Shown piece by piece: positions 58,715 to 64,000 of a DNA stretch of 64,000 nt. This DNA comes from an uncultured Ruminococcus sp. (GTDB taxonomy: Bacteria > Bacillota > Clostridia > Oscillospirales > Ruminococcaceae). Positions within the stretch are counted from its first letter, which is position 1. Each line of letters begins with the position of its first letter. The notes under the pieces are model-generated. The model saw nothing but the letters and a program-made list of their open reading frames with translations. It ran no database searches and had not been told where the DNA came from. The position numbers and the translations under genes are program-made. The stretch covers positions 1 to 64,000 of the forward strand of contig CAMKMD010000002.1 in NCBI GenBank assembly GCA_946413815.1. Direction: 5' to 3'.

Positions 58715-60037
58715 TCAGAGGCTGAACATTATGTTGTTTACGATAGCCTCGAGCATCTCCTGTCTGCCGCTGCCGAGAGAGTCTGTAACCTCACCCTTCT
58801 CAAGAGCGTACTTCTCAAGATCTGCCATTGTTGCCTTGCCGTCGATGATATCCTTACCGATACCTGTGCTCCATGAGGAGTATCTGTCGTCAACGAACTT
58901 GTCGATGCGGCCGTCCTCGATGAGCTTAGCTGCGATACGGAGACCGAGAGCAAATGTATCCATACCAGCGATGTAGCTGTGGAAGATGTCCTCGGGAGTG
59001 AAGGAGCCTCTGCGAGCCTTGGAGTCGAAGTTCAGACCGCCGTTTATGAAGCCGCCTGCCTTGAGTACCTCGTACATACAGAATGCTGCATCATAGATGT
59101 TTGTCGGGAACTGGTCTGTATCCCATCCGAGGAGGGGATCGCCCTGGTTAGCATCGATTGAACCGAATGCGCCGTTGTCTCTTGCAACTCTCAGCTCGTG
59201 CTGGAAGGTGTGCTGAGCAAGTGTAGCGTGGTTAGCTTCGATGTTCATCTTGAAATCCTTGTCGAGACCGTACTTTCTCAGGAAGCCGAGAACTGTAGCG
59301 GTATCGAAGTCATACTGGTGCTTTGTGGGCTCCTTGGGCTTGGGCTCGATGTAGAAATCGCCCTTGTAGCCGATGGAACGAGCATAGTCAACGGACATCT
59401 TCATAAGACGTGCCATATTGTCGAGCTCGAGGCCCATGTTTGTGTTGAGGAGAGTCTCATAGCCCTCACGGCCGCCCCAGAATACATATCCGTTACCGCC
59501 GAGCTTGACTGTGGACTCGATAGCCTTCTTGATCTGAGCAGCAGCGTATGCAAATACATCAGCAGAGGGGGATGTTCCTGCACCGTGCATATATCTCGGA
59601 TGGTCGAAGCACTTGGCTGTGCCCCAGAGGCACTTGAAGCCTGTCTTAGCCTGCTTCTCCTTGATGTAGTCTGTGATCTCATCAAGCTTTGCGTTTGTCT
59701 CTGCCAGTGAACCGTATTCAGGTGAGAGGTCACGGTCATGGAAGCAGAAGTACTCGATGGAAAGCTTGTCCATAATCTCAAAAGCTGCGTCTACCTTAGC
59801 CTTTGCTCTTGCTGTGGGATCTGTCTGTCCCCAGCTCTTGTCAGCGGTGCCTACTCCGAACATATCTGTGCCGTCGCCGCCCATGGTGTGCCACCATGAA
59901 AGGGCAAACTTCAGCTGCTCCTTCATTGTCTTACCGCCGATTACCTCATCGGGATTGTAATACTTGAACGCCAGCGGATTTGTGGAGTCCTTTCCCTCGT
60001 AAGGGATCTTTCCGATTCCTGCAAAAAATTCGCTCAT
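58715..60037 (-). CDS. xylA: Xylose isomerase
   Basis: Metal-dependent TIM-barrel enzyme interconverting D-xylose and D-xylulose. [10 protein letters not shown] (catalytic His near 101), [18 protein letters not shown] (near 184-201), [22 protein letters not shown] (near 228-249), and [18 protein letters not shown] (near 269-286) carry the metal ligands. 440 residues is typical of the class II enzymes of anaerobes. AGGAGG precedes the ATG. Confidence 0.97.
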   Translation of the reverse strand: MSEFFAGIGKIPYEGKDSTNPLAFKYYNPDEVIGGKTMKEQLKFALSWWHTMGGDGTDMFGVGTADKSWGQTDPTARAKAKVDAAFEIMDKLSIEYFCFHDRDLSPEYGSLAETNAKLDEITDYIKEKQAKTGFKCLWGTAKCFDHPRYMHGAGTSPSADVFAYAAAQIKKAIESTVKLGGNGYVFWGGREGYETLLNTNMGLELDNMARLMKMSVDYARSIGYKGDFYIEPKPKEPTKHQYDFDTATVLGFLRKYGLDKDFKMNIEANHATLAQHTFQHELRVARDNGAFGSIDANQGDPLLGWDTDQFPTNIYDAAFCMYEVLKAGGFINGGLNFDSKARRGSFTPEDIFHSYIAGMDTFALGLRIAAKLIEDGRIDKFVDDRYSSWSTGIGKDIIDGKATMADLEKYALEKGEVTDSLGSGRQEMLEAIVNNIMFSL

Positions 60038-60107
60038 TTTTGGTTCCTCCTGTTATATAATATAATCTGTGCAACAGATCTTGCTGCCTGAGTTTATATT
60101 ATCCCCG

Positions 60108-60123
60108 ATGGTCCACGGACCAT
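60108..60123. promoter_or_regulatory. Operator-like palindrome upstream of xylA
   Basis: ATGGTCC-AC-GGACCAT, a perfect 7-2-7 inverted repeat about 70 bases before the xylA start. It is a candidate site for a xylose-responsive regulator; none is encoded in the window. Confidence 0.5.
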
Positions 60124-60158
60124 ATCGTTTGCCTAATTTTTCCCGTTCGGCCCCTAAA

Positions 60159-61370
60159 TCAGCCGAAAAGATCCAGAGAAAGCTTTCTTGACTCTGTATC
60201 AAAATAATTATCCAGTTCCGCAACGTAGTAGCGGAAACATACCTTGCCATTGAAGGTCATAACGTCGCCTTCTTCGGAAACTCCGAGAGCTTCCAGCTTT
60301 TCATTGTCCAGATCCCTGAGAAGCATCTTTGTGTTCAGCTGGAGGATGCAGTATTCATACTTCCTGTTGAACAGTGTGAGGGACTTGGGATCAAGGTCTG
60401 TGATATAGATGTTCTCTTCCCCTGTGGACTCAAGACGCTCAAGAAGGTCTGCGGGCGGATCGATGATATAGTATCTGCCGTCTGCGTCTCTTCTGAGGTT
60501 GAAGTACTCAAGCTGCTCGTCTGTGAGCTTGTCAAGTCTTACAGGTGACACATCATGTGCAGTGAGACCGAGCATGAACTTCTCGTCTATACTGAGATCG
60601 TCAAGTTCAAGCCTGCTCTCGAGTGACTCGCCGAATGCTTCGATATCGGAGCGGTCGAGGGTTATGGATATGGTTCTGGAGATATCATCGAGCTCCTTGG
60701 TTATCTCGTCGCGTGTCTCGGTCTTCCACTCCACCTCGGTCTGCTCGTTTATCGGGCGCTCGAGGTATACAACGTGCTCCATGCTCTTGAGGGTGAAGAC
60801 AACGTTGCTGTAGGTGACATCTGCGTCATTGGGCTCGATATATACCGCAGTACTTCCGTTTGAGGAATCCTCGGTATTCTCAACATAGTAGCGGTATTTT
60901 CCGGTAGGCGAAACGCCCTTGTCCACAATGGTGGACTTGGCTGAAGAAACGAAGAACGAGGTGAAGAGGAAGTAGCCAAGTGCACCGAAGATATAGAGCA
61001 GAAGGATTATTGTGCCCATGGCCGTCTTTATTCCCTCTCCGGCACCGGAAAGGAGCAGTATGACGACTCCGGTTATAATTATAGGTATAATGACTTCCCA
61101 CTCGCCGAAATAGAGAAGAACTACCGGCAGCATAGCCGGAAGGATCACAAAGCTGGCGATCCTTGTAACGATCTGCTTTCTTGAATAGAGCATCAGCAGA
61201 AGGGCGATGATCGATATAAGAGAGCAGGATATAAGAGCGGTCGTCTTTGATCCGACATGCATATCATAGAAGATAGAAAAATAGCAGAGGCGGCATACGC
61301 ATACCGCATACAGTGCACCTATCAGGGATATTACCCTTTTAGTCCATATATTAGAAAAAACTTTCTTCAT
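60159..61370 (-). CDS. Hypothetical membrane protein with C-terminal soluble domain
   Basis: About 403 residues from the ATG at 61370 (MKKVFSNIWTKR), which follows GGAGGT; the open frame upstream has no ribosome site. Four to six N-terminal spans (from about 13 to 150) precede a mixed alpha/beta region rich in Asp/Glu/Thr (STIVDKGVSPTGKYRYYVEN, VYIEPNDADVTYSN). No family recognised. It is monocistronic and diverges from the VanZ gene. Confidence 0.8.
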   Translation of the reverse strand: MKKVFSNIWTKRVISLIGALYAVCVCRLCYFSIFYDMHVGSKTTALISCSLISIIALLLMLYSRKQIVTRIASFVILPAMLPVVLLYFGEWEVIIPIIITGVVILLLSGAGEGIKTAMGTIILLLYIFGALGYFLFTSFFVSSAKSTIVDKGVSPTGKYRYYVENTEDSSNGSTAVYIEPNDADVTYSNVVFTLKSMEHVVYLERPINEQTEVEWKTETRDEITKELDDISRTISITLDRSDIEAFGESLESRLELDDLSIDEKFMLGLTAHDVSPVRLDKLTDEQLEYFNLRRDADGRYYIIDPPADLLERLESTGEENIYITDLDPKSLTLFNRKYEYCILQLNTKMLLRDLDNEKLEALGVSEEGDVMTFNGKVCFRYYVAELDNYFDTESRKLSLDLFG

Positions 61371-61404
61371 TTTTACCTCCGGACAATATAATCCATATAA
61401 AAAC

Positions 61405-61433
61405 ATTATATCATTGTCACCAAAAAAAAACAA
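61405..61433 (-). promoter_or_regulatory. Promoter of the 60159-61370 gene
   Basis: On the minus strand TTGTTT (61433-61428), 17 bases, TATAAT (61410-61405). Confidence 0.6.
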
Positions 61434-61480
61434 GTCATTTTCAGAATAAATAGTTACTAAATGGTTACAATTTTCACCCC

Positions 61481-61509
61481 TTTACAAGAAGCTGAAAAAA
61501 ATGTATAAT
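61481..61509 (+). promoter_or_regulatory. Promoter of the VanZ-like gene
   Basis: TTTACA (61481-61486), 17 bases, TATAAT (61504-61509). Confidence 0.7.
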
Positions 61510-61552
61510 AGAACTTGGCTTATTTGTACATTATTAATGGAGGCACCCGTCT

Positions 61553-62068
61553 ATGAACAGCAGAAAAAGCATATTTACGCCCGTCAGATGCGTGTTTATA
61601 TTACTCACGATCGCAGTTATGGTCATCATTTTCATGTTCTCCTGTGAGGATTCTGAGGAATCCTCTGAGCGCAGCGGATTTGTTACCTCAATCGTCATAA
61701 ACCTCATAGAACCGCACTTTGATGAACTTCCGGAGGCTGAACAGGAGGCAGTCCTCGACAGGGCTGAGCGCATCATCCGCAAGGTCGCACACTTTACCGT
61801 CTTTGCCGCTCTCGGATTCTGTGCCTCCTGCGCAGTTGGAAAAAGGCCTCTTCTGAGCCCTCTTTCCGGCGCTGTTTTAGGCTTCTGTTTCCTCTATGCC
61901 TGCTCGGATGAGCTGCATCAGAGGTTCGTTTCAGGGCGCTCCGGAGAGTTCAGGGATGTGCTTATCGACTCCTCCGGCAGCCTGACCGGTATACTCTTAT
62001 CAATTATTGCGATTGGTATCGTCTCAAATTTGGTCAGTCGTCACCATTCCGTAAAAACTTCCGGCTGA
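61553..62068 (+). CDS. VanZ-family membrane protein
   Basis: 171 residues. Spans lie near 12-30, 84-98, 104-120 and 147-163. The VanZ core is visible: MVIIFMFSCEDSEESSERSG at the start, RKVAHFTVFAALGFC (near 79-93), and SDELHQRFVSGRSGEFRDVLIDSSG (near 121-145). VanZ proteins confer low-level teicoplanin resistance in some species, but most members are of unknown role. GGAGG precedes the ATG. Confidence 0.9.
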   Translation: MNSRKSIFTPVRCVFILLTIAVMVIIFMFSCEDSEESSERSGFVTSIVINLIEPHFDELPEAEQEAVLDRAERIIRKVAHFTVFAALGFCASCAVGKRPLLSPLSGAVLGFCFLYACSDELHQRFVSGRSGEFRDVLIDSSGSLTGILLSIIAIGIVSNLVSRHHSVKTSG

Positions 62069-62078
62069 TACTAATGTA

Positions 62079-62119
62079 AAAAAGCGTCATCGTTCTCCAC
62101 GGGCGATGACGCTTTTTTA
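62079..62119. terminator. Terminator of the VanZ gene
   Basis: AAAAAAGCGTCATCG / CGATGACGCTTTTTT around an 11-base loop. Confidence 0.88.
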
Positions 62120-62173
62120 CACTTATGTTGGCTGATATGATAAAAAAAGTCATGAACTCGATATAATATTGTA

Positions 62174-62202
62174 TAGACTTTCTGACAAAGCTGTGATATA
62201 AT
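62174..62202 (+). promoter_or_regulatory. Promoter of the CE12 esterase gene
   Basis: TAGACT (62174-62179), 17 bases, TATAAT (62197-62202) with extended -10 TG. Resembles the promoter at 7756-7784 in both boxes and their immediate flanks. Confidence 0.7.
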
Positions 62203-62262
62203 TAAATCAAAGATAAAAAGTACGTCCATATACGTATAAATTTTTTCACAGGAGGAATTAAC

Positions 62263-64000
62263 ATGAGATCAGGAAAGATCATCAGTGCTGTTACCTCCGC
62301 TGCTCTCGCATTTTCAACCCTTGTATTCCCGTCTGCTCCCATGACTGCGGGCGCGGCTCAGGGGAACTGGAAATTCGATCTCGGCGGCAACGGCGTGGCA
62401 GGGGGATTCACCGGCGTATCCGCTTCTGACGGCTATAATGCCTCACGCGGCTACGGCTTCGCCAACACCGGCGGAGTACAGAACGTAAACTCAAGCGGAC
62501 AGGGTGCCAACAGCGATGCTGTAAAGTTCAACTCGACAGACGGCAGGAACACCTTCAACGTTGATCTTCCAAAGGGACTCTACCGCGTAAAGGTGACCAT
62601 CGGCGACACCTTCCGTACCAGCATCAGGATGGAGGGTATGCTCCAGATGATAAACCTCACCGGCAACAACGCCGTTGAGACCATCGAGCTGCCTGTTACT
62701 GACGGTCAGCTCAATATCCAGGCCGGCCCCGGAAAGGACAACACCAACTTCTCCATCAGCGCCATTGAGATCACACAGCTCAATGATACCGGCGTCACCA
62801 ATCCCACGGTATGGATATGCGGCGACTCCACCGTTGCCAACTACTACAATACCGCTGATACCGCCCAGCACGGCTGGGGCCAGTTCTTCGGCAGCCAGAT
62901 AGCAGATTCCGGCTACATCGTCCGCAATATGGCGGCGAGCGGCCAGTACGCAAAGGGCTTCGTGGATGCAGGTCAGTTCGATCCTATCGAGACCTACGGC
63001 AAGTCCGGCGACTACTACATAATCTCTATCGGCATCAATGATATCAATTATTCCAATAAGGACGAATACTACAATGTAGTCACCGATATGGTCAAGCGCT
63101 CCAAGGCAAAGGGTATGGAGGTAGTACTCGTCAAGCAGCAGGGCAGACGCGGAGACCTTCAGCGCACCTCAAGACTTCCCGGACGCTGGTTCGGCGACAA
63201 GCTGGATCAGATAGGTCAGGAGCAGAGCGTGCAGGTAGTCGATCTGTTCACGAAATGGCAGGATTTCGGCTTCTCCGTCGGATATGACGGCATGGAGAGC
63301 TACTACGCCGCAGACGACGACCTCCACCAGTCCAAGAAGGGCGCCCAGAAGCTTGCTGAGATGATGGCAGAGCTCGTAACTATCGGCACTCCCCGTGAGC
63401 CCGCCGAGATGGATACCTCTAAGGCTTACCGGTTCAAAAACGTTAACAGCGGTCTCTATATGAGCGTAAAGAACGGCGAGGCTGCTGCCGGTGCCAATAT
63501 CGAACAGAGCAGCGGCAGTATATCCGACGGCAGCGTATGGAGACTCAAGCACAAGGGCTATAACTACTACGAGATATGGACATACCTCGGCGGCGGTGAG
63601 ACCTACGTGGTGGATGTGGACGGAGGAAAGGCCGACAACGGCACCAACCTCGCCCTCTATACCAATAACAACAACGGCGCACAGTGGTTCCGCTTCTTCG
63701 AGAACGAGGGCGGCAGCTACACCATCGTATCACGCTGCTCCGGCGACAAGGGCGCGGTTGAGGTAACGAGCGCTCTCACTTCGGAAGGCGCAAACATCCA
63801 GCAGTGGGAGATAAACGGCCATGACTGCCAGAAATGGGTGCTCGAGGCTGTTGAATGGCCTGTACAGCAGGCTACGGAGCCTCCCACAGATGCTCCTGCA
63901 ACCGAGCCGCCCACACAGTACGTTCCCGCTGATGCAGGGAAGTACATGAAGGGCGATGTAAACTGCGACCAGAGGATAAATGTTGCTGACGCAGTTGCTA
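62263..64000 (+). CDS. Secreted CE12-type rhamnogalacturonan acetylesterase with CBM13-like module and dockerin (3' partial)
   Basis: 579 codons to the window edge. Signal peptide (about 1-33), a beta-sandwich module of galactose-binding-like fold (about 35-165), then an SGNH/CE12 esterase domain (about 178-380): block I VWICGDSTVANYY, block III SIGINDINYS, block V DDLHQSKKGA with the Asp-His pair. A ricin-B/CBM13-like module follows (about 388-530; YRFKNVNSGLYMSVKNG, QQWEINGHDCQKWVLEA), then a Pro/Thr linker and the start of a dockerin (KGDVNCDQRINVADAVA), cut by the edge. It removes acetyl groups from rhamnogalacturonan and complements the pectate lyase at 3805. GGAGG precedes the ATG. Confidence 0.92.
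   Translation, partial: MRSGKIISAVTSAALAFSTLVFPSAPMTAGAAQGNWKFDLGGNGVAGGFTGVSASDGYNASRGYGFANTGGVQNVNSSGQGANSDAVKFNSTDGRNTFNVDLPKGLYRVKVTIGDTFRTSIRMEGMLQMINLTGNNAVETIELPVTDGQLNIQAGPGKDNTNFSISAIEITQLNDTGVTNPTVWICGDSTVANYYNTADTAQHGWGQFFGSQIADSGYIVRNMAASGQYAKGFVDAGQFDPIETYGKSGDYYIISIGINDINYSNKDEYYNVVTDMVKRSKAKGMEVVLVKQQGRRGDLQRTSRLPGRWFGDKLDQIGQEQSVQVVDLFTKWQDFGFSVGYDGMESYYAADDDLHQSKKGAQKLAEMMAELVTIGTPREPAEMDTSKAYRFKNVNSGLYMSVKNGEAAAGANIEQSSGSISDGSVWRLKHKGYNYYEIWTYLGGGETYVVDVDGGKADNGTNLALYTNNNNGAQWFRFFENEGGSYTIVSRCSGDKGAVEVTSALTSEGANIQQWEINGHDCQKWVLEAVEWPVQQATEPPTDAPATEPPTQYVPADAGKYMKGDVNCDQRINVADAVA

Overview
The window most likely comes from a fibre-degrading, cellulosome-type Ruminococcus (Bacillota, Oscillospirales). 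This is inferred from two secreted pectin-active enzymes ending in dockerin modules, Thr/Pro/Ala-rich linkers, a GH130 mannoside phosphorylase, xylose isomerase with xylulokinase, SpoVG, a SpoIIQ-like M23 protein, strong Shine-Dalgarno sites and classical TTGACA/TATAAT promoters. The species cannot be fixed from sequence reading alone. I saw no tRNA, rRNA, CRISPR array, prophage or insertion sequence with a transposase.

Layout. 1-3.7 kb: tail of an unknown gene, a DEAD-box RNA helicase, and small or unknown proteins. 3.8-7.5 kb: a large PL1-PL9 pectate lyase with a dockerin. 7.8-11 kb: a small membrane protein, galactokinase, and a divergent GH130 phosphorylase. 11.1-15.8 kb (minus): proline synthesis genes proB-proA in a five-gene run with a 2-hydroxyacid dehydrogenase and two membrane proteins. 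16-17.8 kb: TcdA and a transglutaminase-like lipoprotein. 18.8-25.7 kb (minus): a six-gene run encoding a zinc-ribbon LRR protein, a divergent protein kinase, a vWA protein, a PP2C phosphatase, a membrane GGDEF protein and a cytidine-deaminase-like domain fused to a PQQGY repeat tail. It diverges from 26.1-30.0 kb (plus), which encodes a sugar-binding-type lipoprotein, a membrane protein with a degenerate GGDEF domain and an OmpA-domain lipoprotein. This double module is the best candidate for an undescribed signalling system.

30-35 kb: an ECF S component, O-acetylhomoserine sulfhydrylase, an acyl-CoA ligase with a thioesterase, and two copies of a 151-bp non-coding element. 35-39 kb: ispF and a three-gene ABC-2 exporter. 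39-44.4 kb: a coiled-coil membrane protein, greA, a YfhO-family protein, a Nudix hydrolase and spoVG. 44.8-54.9 kb (plus): a ten-gene envelope and division operon (murC, lexA, zapA-like, U32 peptidase, dut, DUF4321, mreB, mreC, mreD, PBP2) preceded by a structured leader RNA candidate. 55-64 kb: an M23 protein, xylB and xylA with a membrane protein between them, further membrane proteins, VanZ, and a CE12-type esterase with a dockerin that runs off the window.

Together the catabolic genes fit life on plant cell walls. Pectin and rhamnogalacturonan are attacked outside the cell; mannosides, galactose and xylose are handled inside. The rest is housekeeping, envelope growth and signalling.
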